Shown: positions 18,679-27,769 of the stretch, piece by piece
Layout: every line of letters begins with the position of its first letter
Position numbering within the stretch: the stretch's first letter is position 1
Source of the DNA: Pseudonocardia sp. HH130630-07
Lineage (GTDB): Bacteria > Actinomycetota > Actinomycetes > Mycobacteriales > Pseudonocardiaceae
Reading direction: 5' to 3'
NCBI RefSeq assembly: GCF_001698125.1
Contig: NZ_CP013854.1
Coordinates: forward strand, 4,154,001 to 4,218,000
Length of the DNA: 64,000 nt
The notes under the pieces: model-generated
Database searches by the model: none
Told to the model about the DNA's origin: nothing
Seen by the model: only the letters and a program-made list of their open reading frames with translations
Program-made: the position numbers and the translations under genes

Positions 18679-19332
18679 TCACCCTTCCCGGTGAACGCGG
18701 GACACCAGGTGATCCGGCACCGTGTGGTGTTCCGGCAGGTCGGGGCCCGGTTCCGGTTCCCCGAGGACGGTGGCGACCGGCACCACCCCGGCCCAGGCGA
18801 GATCGGCGGCGACGTCGGCGTCGTCGTCGGACGGCGGGCCGGACCGGCTCTTCACGCTGGCCTCGGTCAGGTCGAGGGCCAGCACCGCCGTGGCCGCCAG
18901 CTCCCTGCGGTCCGGCCGGCGGGCGTGGTCCCAGGCGCCCGGCGTGAGGTGCTCGACGATCGTGCGCAGCGCGTGCAGGCGCTCCCCGGCGTCGGTGACC
19001 CGGCGGGCGGTCCCGTGCACGACCGCGCTGCGGTAGTTCATCGAGAAGTGCATGACCGAGCGGGCGTGCACGATGCCGTCGAGGTGCGTGACCGTCACGC
19101 AGACCGGCAGCTCGGCGCCGGCGAGCCACCGGGCGCCGGTGGAGCCGTGCAGGTAGAGCTGCTCGCCGTCGCGCCCGTAGGCGGTCGGCAGTACGACCGG
19201 TGCGCCGTCGCGGACGAAGCCGACGTGGCAGGCCAGGCCCGCGTCGAGGACCGCGTGCAGGTCGGCGCGGTCGGTCGCGGCCCGGTCGGACTTGCGGCCG
19301 AGAGTGCTGCGGGTGGTGGGGGAGAGCGTCAC
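18679..19332 (-). CDS. Pyridoxamine 5'-phosphate oxidase-like FMN protein
   Basis: A 217-residue flavin-binding split-barrel protein. TDRADLHAVLDAGLACHVGF and DGAPVVLPTAYGRDGEQLYLHG are typical of the FMN-binding family related to PNPOx, followed by SVMHFSMNYRSAVVHGTARRV. Many members reduce or oxidise flavins, F420 substrates or small toxic molecules; true vitamin B6 synthesis is unproven here. The GTG at 19332 (MTLSPTTRSTLGRKSD) is chosen over an upstream in-frame start at 19374, because the longer form would run into the divergent promoter. It is divergent from a MocR regulator, a pairing often seen when MocR controls a B6-related gene. Confidence 0.82.
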   Translation of the reverse strand: MTLSPTTRSTLGRKSDRAATDRADLHAVLDAGLACHVGFVRDGAPVVLPTAYGRDGEQLYLHGSTGARWLAGAELPVCVTVTHLDGIVHARSVMHFSMNYRSAVVHGTARRVTDAGERLHALRTIVEHLTPGAWDHARRPDRRELAATAVLALDLTEASVKSRSGPPSDDDADVAADLAWAGVVPVATVLGEPEPGPDLPEHHTVPDHLVSRVHREG

Positions 19333-19341
19333 GACCCCAGA

Positions 19342-19373
19342 CTGGCCGGGAGAATGGCATCCTGGAACGGCCA
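19342..19373. promoter_or_regulatory. Candidate MocR operator in the divergent promoter
   Basis: The 65-bp gap between the two divergent starts holds an inverted repeat, TGGCCG (19343-19348) and CGGCCA (19368-19373), with 19 nt between the arms. The motif CTGG also occurs twice exactly 20 bp apart (19342 and 19362). MocR/PdxR proteins commonly bind direct repeats about two helical turns apart. Confidence 0.4.
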
Positions 19374-19397
19374 ATCGCTACCGAATCGAGAGTGCCG

Positions 19398-20735
19398 ATG
19401 GAGCTGCCGCTGCCGATCGACCGCGCGTCGGGCGTCCCGCTCGCGGTCCAGCTGGCCGACGGGCTGCGCGGGGCGGCGGCCGCCGGGATACTGCGCCCGA
19501 GTGACCGGCTGCCCTCGACCCGCGGGCTCGGCGCGACGCTCGGCGTCAGCCGCACGGTGACGGCGGCCGCCTACGACCAGCTGCTGGCCGAGGGCTGGGT
19601 GCAGGGCCGGGTCGGGGCGGGCACCTACGTGACCGCGGTCCCGCCGGGCGCCGGGACCGCAGCGGGCGGACCGGTGCCCGGCCGGGCGGCCGGGACTGCA
19701 CCCGGCACCGGGTACCCGCTCGATCCGGGGCGGCCGTGCGTGGCGGCGCTGGACCGCGCGATGTGGCGCCGGGCCTGGCGGGCCGCCGCGGAGCCGGAGC
19801 CGGAGGACCGGCCCCGTCCGGACGGGCTCGCCGCATTCCACTCCGCGGTCACCGAGCACCTGTTGCGCCACCGCGGCCTGGCCCCGGCCGACATGCTCAG
19901 CACGGCCGGGACGTCGGCCGCGGTGGCCGAGCTGGCCCGGCTGCTGCCGCCCGGGTCGACCGTCGCGGTCGAGGAGCCCGGGTACCGGCGGGCGGTGAGC
20001 GCGCTGCGTGCGGCGGGACTGCGGATCGCCCCCGTCCCGGTCGACGCGGACGGCCTGGTCGTGACGGAGCTCCCGATCGGCTGCGCGGCCGTCTACACGA
20101 CACCGGCGCACCAGTTCCCGACCGCGGTGCGCACCGCGGCCGCCCGCCGGGTGGCGCTGGTCGAGCGGGCCCGGGACGAGGGCTTCCTGGTGATCGAGGA
20201 CGACTACGACGGCGAGCTGCGCTACGACGTCGCCCCGCTGCCGCTGCTCGCCGCGCTGGCCCCGGAGCACGTCGTCCACCTCGGCACCGCCAGCAAGATC
20301 CTCAGCCCGACCCTGGGCGTCGGCTGGGCGGTCGGGCCGGCACCGCTGCTCGCGGCCTGGCGCGACCTGCGCTCGCGTACCGGGACCCGGCCGTCGCCCG
20401 CCGGGCAGCGGGTGTTCGCGGCGCTGGCCGCGCACGGGGACCTGACCCGGCACCTGCGCCGACTGCGTCGTGAGTTGCGCGAACGCCGGGAGCTGGTGCT
20501 CGCGGCGGCGGGCCGGGCCGGCTGGACGGTGCGCGGGGACCCGGCCGGGGCCCACCTCGTGCTGGAGGTGCCCGACGAGACCGCAGCGGTCGCCGCGGCG
20601 GCGCGGCGCGGGCTCGACGTCCGCGGGCTCGCCGGCTACCACGAGGGGGCGCCGCGGACGTCCGGCCTGGTACTCGGGTACGCGGCCGGCACGCGTGCGG
20701 AGCTGGCCGGGGCCCTGGACCGGCTCGTCGGGTGA
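19398..20735 (+). CDS. MocR/PdxR-type GntR transcription regulator with aminotransferase fold
   Basis: A 445-residue regulator. Residues 1-75 are a GntR winged helix ([23 protein letters not shown]). A linker leads to a fold-type I aminotransferase domain (about 100-440) with a PLP-lysine in [15 protein letters not shown] at K300. PLP or an aldimine is the likely effector and DNA the target. The ATG at 19398 is chosen because [20 protein letters not shown] is the usual family start; the frame is open upstream but there overlaps the divergent gene. It diverges from the PNPOx-like/MscS/glbO operon, which it probably controls (inference). Confidence 0.88.
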   Translation: MELPLPIDRASGVPLAVQLADGLRGAAAAGILRPSDRLPSTRGLGATLGVSRTVTAAAYDQLLAEGWVQGRVGAGTYVTAVPPGAGTAAGGPVPGRAAGTAPGTGYPLDPGRPCVAALDRAMWRRAWRAAAEPEPEDRPRPDGLAAFHSAVTEHLLRHRGLAPADMLSTAGTSAAVAELARLLPPGSTVAVEEPGYRRAVSALRAAGLRIAPVPVDADGLVVTELPIGCAAVYTTPAHQFPTAVRTAAARRVALVERARDEGFLVIEDDYDGELRYDVAPLPLLAALAPEHVVHLGTASKILSPTLGVGWAVGPAPLLAAWRDLRSRTGTRPSPAGQRVFAALAAHGDLTRHLRRLRRELRERRELVLAAAGRAGWTVRGDPAGAHLVLEVPDETAAVAAAARRGLDVRGLAGYHEGAPRTSGLVLGYAAGTRAELAGALDRLVG

Positions 20736-20749
20736 TCCGCGCCCGGGCC

Positions 20750-20755
20750 TACCCT
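20750..20755 (+). promoter_or_regulatory. Candidate -10 box for leaderless ddl
   Basis: TACCCT ends 8 nt before the ATG at 20764, with no ribosome-binding sequence between them. This is consistent with a leaderless transcript. Confidence 0.4.
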
Positions 20756-20763
20756 CGGGACCC

Positions 20764-21843
20764 ATGAGCTCCGACCGGGTCAGGGTCGCCGTCGTCTTCG
20801 GTGGCCGCAGTTCCGAGCACGCGATCTCGTGCGTCTCGGCGGGCAGCGTGCTGGCGCACCTGGACGCCGAGCGGTTCGAGGTGGTCCCGGTCGGCGTCGC
20901 CCGGGACGGCAGCTGGGTGGTGGGCCCGTCGGACCCGCAGCAGCTGGCGATCACCGACCGGCGGCTGCCGGAGATCGACGGCGCCGCGGAGCCGGTGGTG
21001 CTCCCGGCCGAGCCGGGCCGGGGCCTGCTGCGGCTGCCCGCCGACCGTCCGGGGGAGGTGCTGTCGGGGGTGGACGTCGTCTTCCCGCTGCTGCACGGTG
21101 CGTTCGGCGAGGACGGCACGATCCAGGGTCTGCTGGAGATGGCGGGCGTGCCCTACGTCGGCGCCGGGGTGCTGGCGTCGGCGGTCGGGATGGACAAGGA
21201 GTTCGCGAAGAAGCTGCTGCGGGCCGAGGGCCTCGACGTCGCCGACGGTGTCGTGCTGCGCCCGGGCACCGACATCGGGTTCGCCGACCGGGACCGGCTC
21301 GGGCTGCCGCTGTTCGTGAAGCCGGCGCGGGCCGGGTCCTCGATGGGCGTGACCCGGGTGACCGATCCCTCCGGTCTCGACGCCGCGATCGCCGCCGCCC
21401 GCGAGCACGACCCGAAGGTGCTGGTCGAGGCGGCCGTCCCGGGCCGCGAGGTGGAGTGCGCGGTGCTGGAGTTCCCGGACGGCAGCGTCCGCGCCAGCCT
21501 GCCCGCGGAGCTGCGCTACAACGGGGAGTTCTACGACTTCGAGTCCAAGTACCTCGACGTGTCGGAGCTGGACATCCCGGCCAAGCTCGACGACGAGGTC
21601 ATCGACTCGCTGCGCTGGAAGGCGGTCACCGCGTTCCGCGCGCTGGACGTGCAGGGGCTCGCCCGGGTCGACTTCTTCGTGGCCGACGACGGCCGGATCA
21701 CCGTCAACGAGGTCAACACGATGCCCGGGTTCACCCCCAGCTCGGCGTTCCCGAAGATGTGGGCGGTCACCGGCCTGGACTACGGCGAGCTGCTCACCAC
21801 GATGGTGGAGACGGCGATCGCCCGCGGAACGGGCCTGCGCTGA
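20764..21843 (+). CDS. ddl: D-alanine--D-alanine ligase
   Basis: A 359-residue ATP-grasp enzyme that joins two D-alanines for the peptidoglycan stem peptide. The N-terminal [22 protein letters not shown] is the Ddl signature. [26 protein letters not shown] and DKEFAKKLL are diagnostic, the ATP-binding [14 protein letters not shown] follows, and the C-terminal RVDFFV...[13 protein letters not shown] closes the Mg-ATP site. Length is normal. The frame continues upstream into the MocR gene, so the ATG at 20764 is chosen on homology and the -10-like box. The following gene converges with 6 bp between the stops. Confidence 0.95.
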   Translation: MSSDRVRVAVVFGGRSSEHAISCVSAGSVLAHLDAERFEVVPVGVARDGSWVVGPSDPQQLAITDRRLPEIDGAAEPVVLPAEPGRGLLRLPADRPGEVLSGVDVVFPLLHGAFGEDGTIQGLLEMAGVPYVGAGVLASAVGMDKEFAKKLLRAEGLDVADGVVLRPGTDIGFADRDRLGLPLFVKPARAGSSMGVTRVTDPSGLDAAIAAAREHDPKVLVEAAVPGREVECAVLEFPDGSVRASLPAELRYNGEFYDFESKYLDVSELDIPAKLDDEVIDSLRWKAVTAFRALDVQGLARVDFFVADDGRITVNEVNTMPGFTPSSAFPKMWAVTGLDYGELLTTMVETAIARGTGLR

Positions 21844-21849
21844 TCGCGC

Positions 21850-22386
21850 TCAGCGGACCCGCACCGGCTGCGGGCCGAGCGCGGCGCTGACGGCGTCGGC
21901 GACGGCCTGCAGCGGGGCGGACCCGGTCTCGACCGGTGCGGTCAGCTCCAGGTACACCCCGCGGTCGACGACGGCGTAGGTCGTCGCGAGCGCGTCCGGG
22001 GGCGAGGCGAGCGGCAGCCAGTTCACCCCGTTGACCACGACCAGCGGCGACGCCGGGCCCAGCTCGGCGGGCCGCCCGGTGCCGCAGCGCAGCACGACCG
22101 GCTCCGGTTCGGCGACCCAGGCCCGCGCCCCGGCGACGGCCGGGTCGAGTTCCCGCGGTTCCAGCGGGGCCGGATCGGCCGGGAGCTCCGCGGGCAGCGC
22201 GGCGAGGACGGCCGCGCACTCCGCCCCGGACGCCTGCGGGGCGGGGCGGTCGAGCAGTGCGAGCGGGCCGGTGTCCGGCCCGCTCGTGATCCGGGCGAAC
22301 AGCCCGAACCCGGCCACGACGACCGCCAGTACCAGCGGCAGCGCGATCGCCACCAGCACCGGGGGCGACGGTCGTGACCCGGGCAC
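21850..22386 (-). CDS. DUF3515 family membrane-anchored protein
   Basis: A 178-residue protein with one N-terminal hydrophobic helix (VLVAIALPLVLAVVVAGFGL, residues 10-29) and an extracytoplasmic domain of about 140 residues. Conserved features include two cysteines (SGAECAAVLAALP and VVLRCGTG) and PLVVVNGVNWLPL. Length, topology and position between ddl and thiL match DUF3515 proteins of actinobacteria, whose function is unknown. The two cysteines could form a disulfide outside the cell. It starts 4 bp after the Lrp-domain gene stop on the same strand, so the two are co-transcribed. Confidence 0.8.
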   Translation of the reverse strand: MPGSRPSPPVLVAIALPLVLAVVVAGFGLFARITSGPDTGPLALLDRPAPQASGAECAAVLAALPAELPADPAPLEPRELDPAVAGARAWVAEPEPVVLRCGTGRPAELGPASPLVVVNGVNWLPLASPPDALATTYAVVDRGVYLELTAPVETGSAPLQAVADAVSAALGPQPVRVR

Positions 22387-22390
22387 CGGC

Positions 22391-22627
22391 TCAGCTCAGC
22401 TTGACGACGGGGCAGGTCAGCGTCCGGGTGATCCCGTTGACGTTCTGCACCCGGGCGACGACCAGCCGGCCGAGCTCGTCGACGTCGTCGGCCTCGGCGC
22501 GGACGATGACGTCGTACGGACCGGTGACGTCCTCGGCCGAGAGGACCCCCGGCAGCCCGCCGATCTCGGAGGCGACGGCGGCGGCCTTGCCGACCTCGGC
22601 CTGGACGAGGATGTAAGCCTGCACCAC
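22391..22627 (-). CDS. Stand-alone Lrp/AsnC ligand-binding (RAM) domain protein
   Basis: A 78-residue protein made only of the alpha-beta RAM domain: VQAYILVQAEVGKAAAVASEIGG, then PGVLSAEDVTGPYDVIVRAEA, and a final strand TRTLTCPVV. It lacks the DNA-binding helix-turn-helix of full Lrp/AsnC regulators. Such proteins form dimers or octamers that bind amino acids and may tune other Lrp members. It is divergent from thiL; the 86-bp gap holds both promoters. Confidence 0.85.
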   Translation of the reverse strand: MVQAYILVQAEVGKAAAVASEIGGLPGVLSAEDVTGPYDVIVRAEADDVDELGRLVVARVQNVNGITRTLTCPVVKLS

Positions 22628-22713
22628 GGCGAGCCCCTTTCAACTGGATGCCGCCTCGGGTGGATCGTTGGCGGCAGGAATGTCGGACGCAGAACTTACC
22701 GGAGGTCGACCCC

Positions 22714-23712
22714 GTGACCCCATCCGCGAGCACACCCGAGGGCGGTTCAGAGGCGAGCGTCTCACTCCGGGAGGTGGGGGAGTTCGGGATGATCGGCCGG
22801 ATCACCACGGACCGTGCCCAGCCGGACACGACCGTGCTGGGTCCCGGTGACGACTCCGCGATCGTCGCGGCCGCCGACGGGCGGGTCGTGGCCTGCACCG
22901 ACGTCCTGGTCGAGGGGGTGCACTTCCGGCTGGACTGGTCCACCCCCGAGCAGATCGGCCGCAAGGCCGCCGCGGCGAACCTCGCCGACGTCGCCGCGAT
23001 GGGGGCGGTGCCGACGTCGCTGCTGGTGGGACTGGCCTGCCCGTCGGCGACGCCGGCCGCGGCGCTGGAGCAGATCGCCGACGGGCTGTGGGCCGAGGCC
23101 TCGGCGGTGGGCGCCGGGCTGGTCGGGGGCGACCTGACGTCGGGGCCGGTGCTGGTGGTGTCGGTGACCGCGCTCGGGTCGCTGCAGGGCCGGGAGCCGG
23201 TGCTGCGCTCGGGGGCCCGGCCGGGGGACCGGGTCGCGGTGTGCGGGCGGCTGGGCTGGTCGGCGGCCGGTCTCGCGGTGCTCGGCCGCGGGTTCCGCTC
23301 GCCGGCGGCGCTGGTCAACGCGCACCGGCTGCCGGAGCCGCCGTACGCCGAGGGCCCGGCCGCCGCGCTGGCCGGTGCCACCGCCATGATCGACGTCTCG
23401 GACGGGCTGCTGGCCGACCTCGGGCACGTGGCGCGGGCCTCGACGGTGACGGTGCGGCTGCGGTCGCGGGCGTTCACCGTCGCGCCGCGGCTGGCCGAGA
23501 TCGGCTCGGCGCTGGGCCTGGACCCGCTGCGCTGGATCCTCACCGGCGGCGAGGACCACGCGCTGGTCGCGACGTTCCCGGCGGAGACCGGGCCGCCCGG
23601 GGGATGGACCGAGGTCGGCGTCGTCGAGGCACCGGACGACGGAGGGCCCGCCGTCACGGTGGACGGCAGGCCCTACGACGGTGATGCGGGCTGGTCGCAC
23701 TTCGCCGGGTGA
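22714..23712 (+). CDS. thiL: Thiamine-monophosphate kinase
   Basis: A 332-residue enzyme that phosphorylates thiamine monophosphate to thiamine diphosphate with ATP. REVGEFGMIGRI is the ThiL N-terminal motif. GPGDDSAIV and TDVLVEGVHFRLDW hold the Mg-binding aspartates, KAAAANLADVAAMGA follows, and the C-terminal part has DVSDGLLADLGHVARAS and TGGEDHALVATFP. The GTG at 22714 follows GGAGGTCG at optimal distance. The frame is open 22 codons further upstream, but only without a ribosome site. Confidence 0.95.
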   Translation: MTPSASTPEGGSEASVSLREVGEFGMIGRITTDRAQPDTTVLGPGDDSAIVAAADGRVVACTDVLVEGVHFRLDWSTPEQIGRKAAAANLADVAAMGAVPTSLLVGLACPSATPAAALEQIADGLWAEASAVGAGLVGGDLTSGPVLVVSVTALGSLQGREPVLRSGARPGDRVAVCGRLGWSAAGLAVLGRGFRSPAALVNAHRLPEPPYAEGPAAALAGATAMIDVSDGLLADLGHVARASTVTVRLRSRAFTVAPRLAEIGSALGLDPLRWILTGGEDHALVATFPAETGPPGGWTEVGVVEAPDDGGPAVTVDGRPYDGDAGWSHFAG

Positions 23713-23750
23713 GCCGGGTCCGGCCCGACGCCGGCTGCGTCAGCGCGGGA

Positions 23751-24020
23751 TCAGCGCCGCCAGAAGAACACGACCCGCCGCAGCCGCTCGCGCATCCTCG
23801 GGTGACCGGGCACCGACCGCTGCGGGGTCGGGAACCGCCGGAACTCCGGGGGCGGCGTGGTGCTGTTCGCCGCCGGGAGGGTCGGCGGGTCCATGGCGAC
23901 GAGCGTCTGCGGGAAGTGTCGCGACGAACCGGTCGACGGCGGGCGCGAGGGCCCGTACTTCTCCTCCACGGACGACCCATCGCTCCCGGTGGTCGCGCCG
24001 TTACGGGGGTCCGGCTGCAC
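23751..24020 (-). CDS. Small basic hypothetical protein
   Basis: An 89-residue protein of unknown function. It is chosen because a near-perfect ribosome site, AGGAGG, lies 5 nt before the GTG at 24020 on the minus strand; a longer reading from 24149 has no such signal. The sequence is proline-rich in the middle (DPPTLPAANSTTPPPEFRRFPTP) and ends in a conserved-looking basic/aromatic tail, RMRERLRRVVFFWRR, that could touch a membrane or nucleic acid. It converges on thiL with 38 bp between the stops. No domain is recognised. Confidence 0.5.
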   Translation of the reverse strand: MQPDPRNGATTGSDGSSVEEKYGPSRPPSTGSSRHFPQTLVAMDPPTLPAANSTTPPPEFRRFPTPQRSVPGHPRMRERLRRVVFFWRR

Positions 24021-24277
24021 TCCGTCCTCCTCTTCCGGCCCGCGCGTCGCGGGCGTCCGGTGTCGATCGGGCCCGGCGGGTGACGGCAGCGCACCACGAG
24101 GTCGGCTGCCCACGCGCGGCGGGCGTGGTGCGCGACGACGATGCCGCACGAAGCAGGGTAGTAGGTCCCGTGTCCGGGCCGCGGCGTGTGCGCTCCCTCA
24201 CCCGTCACCCCGGCGCAGAGCCGGAATCCGGTTACGGTCGTCGGGACAGTAATCGGACCGGTGCGGAGGAGCGGGGT

Positions 24278-24709
24278 GTGTCGGGGCTGGCGGTCGTGGC
24301 CTGGGTCGCACTGGCGGGGTGCGTCGCCGCCGGTGCGCTGCTGGTCATCGCGCACCGGCGGATCGAACGCCTCGAACGGGCGCACAGCGCGTGGAAGTGG
24401 GATCTCGTCGCGCTGCGCGCGGAACTGCGGTCCCTGCGCCGGGCGGTGACCGGTTCCGGCGACGAGGACGCCGGGGGCGGGCGCGGGCCGGACGTCCTGC
24501 ACGGGAGCTGTCCGGCCGGGCCCGGGGCATCCGGCGGCGGCAGCCCGGATCCGACGGCCGAGCCCGGCGTGGCGGCCGGATCCGCGGTGGACCCGGCGTC
24601 CGATCCCGGTGCGGAGCCGGAGTCCCGGACCGCTCCCCGGTTCACCGGACCCACGGCGTGGCGTCGGTCCCACGGGCGGCGCCCCCGACCGCGTCGCCGC
24701 CCGTACTGA
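24278..24709 (+). CDS. Small single-pass membrane protein of unknown function
   Basis: A 143-residue protein with an N-terminal transmembrane helix (GLAVVAWVALAGCVAAGALLVIA, residues 3-25). A short amphipathic or coiled segment (RRIERLERAHSAWKWDLVALRAELRSLRRAV) follows, then an acidic/glycine-rich tail that ends in a strongly basic RRSHGRRPRPRRRPY. The GTG start at 24278 has GGAGGA 7 nt upstream. No family is recognised. The coiled segment just inside the membrane suggests an oligomeric cytoplasmic tail. Confidence 0.55.
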   Translation: MSGLAVVAWVALAGCVAAGALLVIAHRRIERLERAHSAWKWDLVALRAELRSLRRAVTGSGDEDAGGGRGPDVLHGSCPAGPGASGGGSPDPTAEPGVAAGSAVDPASDPGAEPESRTAPRFTGPTAWRRSHGRRPRPRRRPY

Positions 24710-24736
24710 ACCGCCCCGGCGACGGGTCGTGGTTCC

Positions 24737-24979
24737 TCAGCCGCCGAGGTACTCCCTCATGAGGTCTCCCTTGGAGTTGCGGCACTCCTCGTCGGGGCCG
24801 TCGGCCGTCTGCGCGTAGCACATGGGATCGGCCTTCGCGACGGCGATCGCGGCCGGAGCGGCAGCGACCGCGGGGGTCGAGGCCGATGCGATGCCGGTGG
24901 CACCGGCGACGGCTGCGCTCAGGCCGAACGCGACGGCGACGGTGGCGATGCGGATCGTGTTCTTGTGGCGCACGGTCAT
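24737..24979 (-). CDS. Small secreted protein
   Basis: An 80-residue protein. The signal peptide has a basic MTVRHKNTIR start, a hydrophobic core IATVAVAFGLSAAVAGATG and an SAS/AVA-type cleavage region near residue 30-40. The mature part is about 40 residues, has two cysteines (DPMCYAQ and DEECRNS) and ends in MREYLGG. The ATG at 24979 follows GGAGGGA, so the in-frame ATG 12 bp upstream is rejected. A small disulfide-bonded exported protein is likely; the role is unknown. Confidence 0.6.
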   Translation of the reverse strand: MTVRHKNTIRIATVAVAFGLSAAVAGATGIASASTPAVAAAPAAIAVAKADPMCYAQTADGPDEECRNSKGDLMREYLGG

Positions 24980-25226
24980 TCGTCCCTCCACGGACGTCGG
25001 GTGATGGAGCGGGCCGACGCTAGCCCGGGACCGTCGGTCGCCGGAGCGCTGCGCGACGTGTCCGCCTCCGGCGACAGGTGATCTGCCCGCGCGGGCCGTC
25101 CTCCGGCCGGTGACCCACCGCGTGTCTCACAGCCGGTGACCCCGGTACCGGTCCACCGGTGGCCCCGTGGTCGCGGCAGCGGTGCCAGTTGCTCGACGTC
25201 AGGGCGAGCCGTCAATCCGGCCCCGG

Positions 25227-26621
25227 TCAGCGGCGGGGTACGGCCGCCCCGCGGATGCTCGCGTCGAGCAGCTGTACCGGGTGCAGCAGCGGGACGTCGG
25301 CGAACCCGTCGGTGGGCAGGTACTTGCCGATCTGCAGCAGGCACCCCGGGTTCGCCGTGACGACGACGTCGGGTTCGGCCTCCCGGATCCGGCCCGCCTT
25401 GCGCTCGCCGAGGTCGCCCGCGGCGTCGGGCATGATCATGTTGTAGATCCCGGCCGACCCGCAGCACAGCGCCGCGTCGGCGACGTCGACCAGCTCCAGG
25501 TCCGGGATGGTGCGCAGCACCTCCCGCGGCTGGTTGCGCACGCCCTGGGCGTGCCCGAGGTGGCACGCGTCGTGGTAGGCGACGCGGCCGGGCACCGGGG
25601 TGCGCGGGGCGCGGGGGCCGCCGTCGTCGGACTCCGGCCGGGCGTAGAGCTCGGCGAGCACCTCGTGGACGTCGCGGCACCGGGCGGAGAACGCGGCCGC
25701 CCGCCCGGCCCAGACGGGGTCGTCGGCGAGCAGGTGGCCGTAGTCCTTCATCGAGGAGCCGCAGCCCGCGACGTTGGTGACGATCGCGTCGACGTCGAGG
25801 GTGCCGAACCGGGCGATGGTGCGCCGGGCCCGGTCCAGCGCGGACTCCTCGCGCCCGGCGTGCACCTCCAGTGCGCCGCAGCACTGCTGGTCACGCGGCA
25901 CGAGCACGTCGCAGCCCTCGGCGGCGAGCACCCGGACGGTGGCTTCGTTGACCCGGTGGAAGAACACGTCCTGCACGCAGCCGGTGAGCAGGGCGACCCG
26001 GGCGCGGCGGGGCCCGACGGCGGGGGTGTGCACCGGCAGCGTCGCGAACGCCTCGCGCACCGACACCGGCGGCAGCAGCGACTCCAGCGCCGCGAGGCGC
26101 CCGGGCAGCGTCGCGGCGAGCCGGCGGATCGCCGGGACGGTGCGCAGCTTCTGGTAGAGGGCGCCGGGCAGCGCGGCGAGCCGCAGCCGCCGCTTGTAGG
26201 GGAACAGCGCGAAGATCGCCTCCCGGAACAGCCGGTCGGCACGGCTGCGGGGGACGTTGCGCTCGATCTGCGGCCGGACCGACTCGAGCAGCTTGTCGTA
26301 CTGCACCCCGGACGGGCACGCCGTCACGCAGGCCATGCAGCCCAGGCAGTTGTCGATGTGCTCGGTGAACGGGCCGTCCAGGGAGATGTCGCCCTTCTGC
26401 GCCAGGTCCATGAGCAGGATCCGGCCCCGCGGGGAGTCCATCTCCTCGCCCCACAGCACGTAGGTGGGGCAGGTGGGCAGGCAGAACCCGCAGTGCACGC
26501 AGTCGTCGAGCAGTTCCCGCTGCGGGGGATGGATCTCGTCGAACGCGCTCGGGCCCTGCTGGGCCATCTTCGCCCCGACCGAGCCGGTCGGGGTGCCGTC
26601 GGTCGGGTGGCTGCTCGTCAC
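25227..26621 (-). CDS. glcF: Glycolate oxidase iron-sulfur subunit (GlcF-like)
   Basis: A 464-residue electron-transfer subunit. Two 4Fe-4S ferredoxin motifs lie at the N-terminus, CVHCGFCLPTCPTY and CLGCMACVTACPSG. Two cysteine-rich CCG domains follow, with CCGALEVHAG and CCGSAGIYNMI. It passes electrons from the FAD subunits to the quinone pool. It is the third gene of the minus-strand glcD-glcE-glcF set and starts 7 bp after glcE. Similar Fe-S/CCG subunits occur in lactate and glycerol-3-phosphate dehydrogenases; the neighbouring malate synthase makes glycolate the best substrate. Confidence 0.9.
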   Translation of the reverse strand: MTSSHPTDGTPTGSVGAKMAQQGPSAFDEIHPPQRELLDDCVHCGFCLPTCPTYVLWGEEMDSPRGRILLMDLAQKGDISLDGPFTEHIDNCLGCMACVTACPSGVQYDKLLESVRPQIERNVPRSRADRLFREAIFALFPYKRRLRLAALPGALYQKLRTVPAIRRLAATLPGRLAALESLLPPVSVREAFATLPVHTPAVGPRRARVALLTGCVQDVFFHRVNEATVRVLAAEGCDVLVPRDQQCCGALEVHAGREESALDRARRTIARFGTLDVDAIVTNVAGCGSSMKDYGHLLADDPVWAGRAAAFSARCRDVHEVLAELYARPESDDGGPRAPRTPVPGRVAYHDACHLGHAQGVRNQPREVLRTIPDLELVDVADAALCCGSAGIYNMIMPDAAGDLGERKAGRIREAEPDVVVTANPGCLLQIGKYLPTDGFADVPLLHPVQLLDASIRGAAVPRR

Positions 26622-26628
26622 GGGTGCC

Positions 26629-27747
26629 TCACATCCAGGGGTCGAAGCGTCCGGGGGCGAACCGGGCGTCGGGGTCGAGCTGCGTCCGGACCGCCTTGAG
26701 CAGCGGCAGCGCGGACGGGGCCGGCCCCCAGGCCGGGGCGTCGAGATCCGCGGGCCGGTCGCGCAGGACCGAGGTCCCGGACGCGGCGGCCACCGACTCG
26801 TGCACCTGCCCGACGGCGGCTCCCGGCACGGTCACGGTCGCCACCCCGGTCGCGAGCCCCGCGGTGACGGCGGTGGCGGGCAGCTCGGACAGCAGCCCGG
26901 CGAGCCGGGCCGGTGCACACCCGATCCGGACGACGGCGCCCGTCCCGTCCGCCGGTCCGCCGGTGAGCGCGGCGTGCCGGGACCAGGCCTCGTCGCCCAC
27001 CTCCGCGGCCCCGTCGCCGAGCAGCTCGCACACCCGTCCGACCCGGCCGGGCAGCGTGTTCGCGCCGCCCTCCAGCCGGACCAGCAGGCGGCCGGGGTCC
27101 CCGGAGACCCACTCGACGGCGACCGGTTCCAGCGGGCTCGCCATGAGGGTGCGGACCTTGGCGGCGGCGTCGTCGACCGGCCCGTCGACGGCGACGCAGG
27201 CGGTCGCCTTCGGCACCGGGTGCAGCCGCAGCACGACCTCGACGACCGGGCCGAACACGCCGTAGGAGCCGTGCAGCAGCTTCGCCATGTCGTAGCCGGC
27301 CACGTTCTTGATGACGTGCCCGCCGCTGCGGACCATGGTGCCGTCGGCGAGCACCGACGTCGTCCCGATCACCAGGTCCCGCATCCCGCCGTAGACCAGG
27401 GCCGACGGCCCGGCGTCGGCGGTGGCGAGCAGCCCGCCGACGGTGGCGCCGGCGGCGGTCCGGGCCGCGTCGAGCGCGAGCCGCTGCCCGTGCCCGGCCA
27501 GCTCCCCGGCGAGGTCGCGCAGCGGGGTGCCGGCGTGCACCGACACGGTCATGTCGCCCGGGTTGTGGGCGATCACGCCCGTCAGCCCGGACAGGTCGAG
27601 GGTCGCGTCGGTCTCCTGCGGGCGCCCGGCCCAGTGCCGGGCGGTGCCCGCCCCGGTGATCGCGATCCGGCCAGGGGTGTCGGCGACGGCGTCCCGGACG
27701 TCCTTCGCGGTCGTCGGGCGCAGCGTGGTGGGTGCAGCGCGGGTCAT
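26629..27747 (-). CDS. glcE: Glycolate oxidase FAD-binding subunit (GlcE-like)
   Basis: A 372-residue FAD-binding protein of the PCMH/VAO type, shorter than GlcD. RIAITGAGTARHWAGRP and LAGHGQRLALDAARTAAGATVGGLLATADAGP bind FAD, and GGHVIKNVAGYDMAKLLHGSYGVFG is characteristic of GlcE. The C-terminus LDPDARFAPGRFDPWM is the usual end of the family. The gene follows glcD by 22 bp and precedes glcF by 7 bp. It forms the flavin module of glycolate dehydrogenase with GlcD. Confidence 0.92.
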   Translation of the reverse strand: MTRAAPTTLRPTTAKDVRDAVADTPGRIAITGAGTARHWAGRPQETDATLDLSGLTGVIAHNPGDMTVSVHAGTPLRDLAGELAGHGQRLALDAARTAAGATVGGLLATADAGPSALVYGGMRDLVIGTTSVLADGTMVRSGGHVIKNVAGYDMAKLLHGSYGVFGPVVEVVLRLHPVPKATACVAVDGPVDDAAAKVRTLMASPLEPVAVEWVSGDPGRLLVRLEGGANTLPGRVGRVCELLGDGAAEVGDEAWSRHAALTGGPADGTGAVVRIGCAPARLAGLLSELPATAVTAGLATGVATVTVPGAAVGQVHESVAAASGTSVLRDRPADLDAPAWGPAPSALPLLKAVRTQLDPDARFAPGRFDPWM

Positions 27748-27769
27748 GGTTCGGTCAAGCCCTCCCGGT

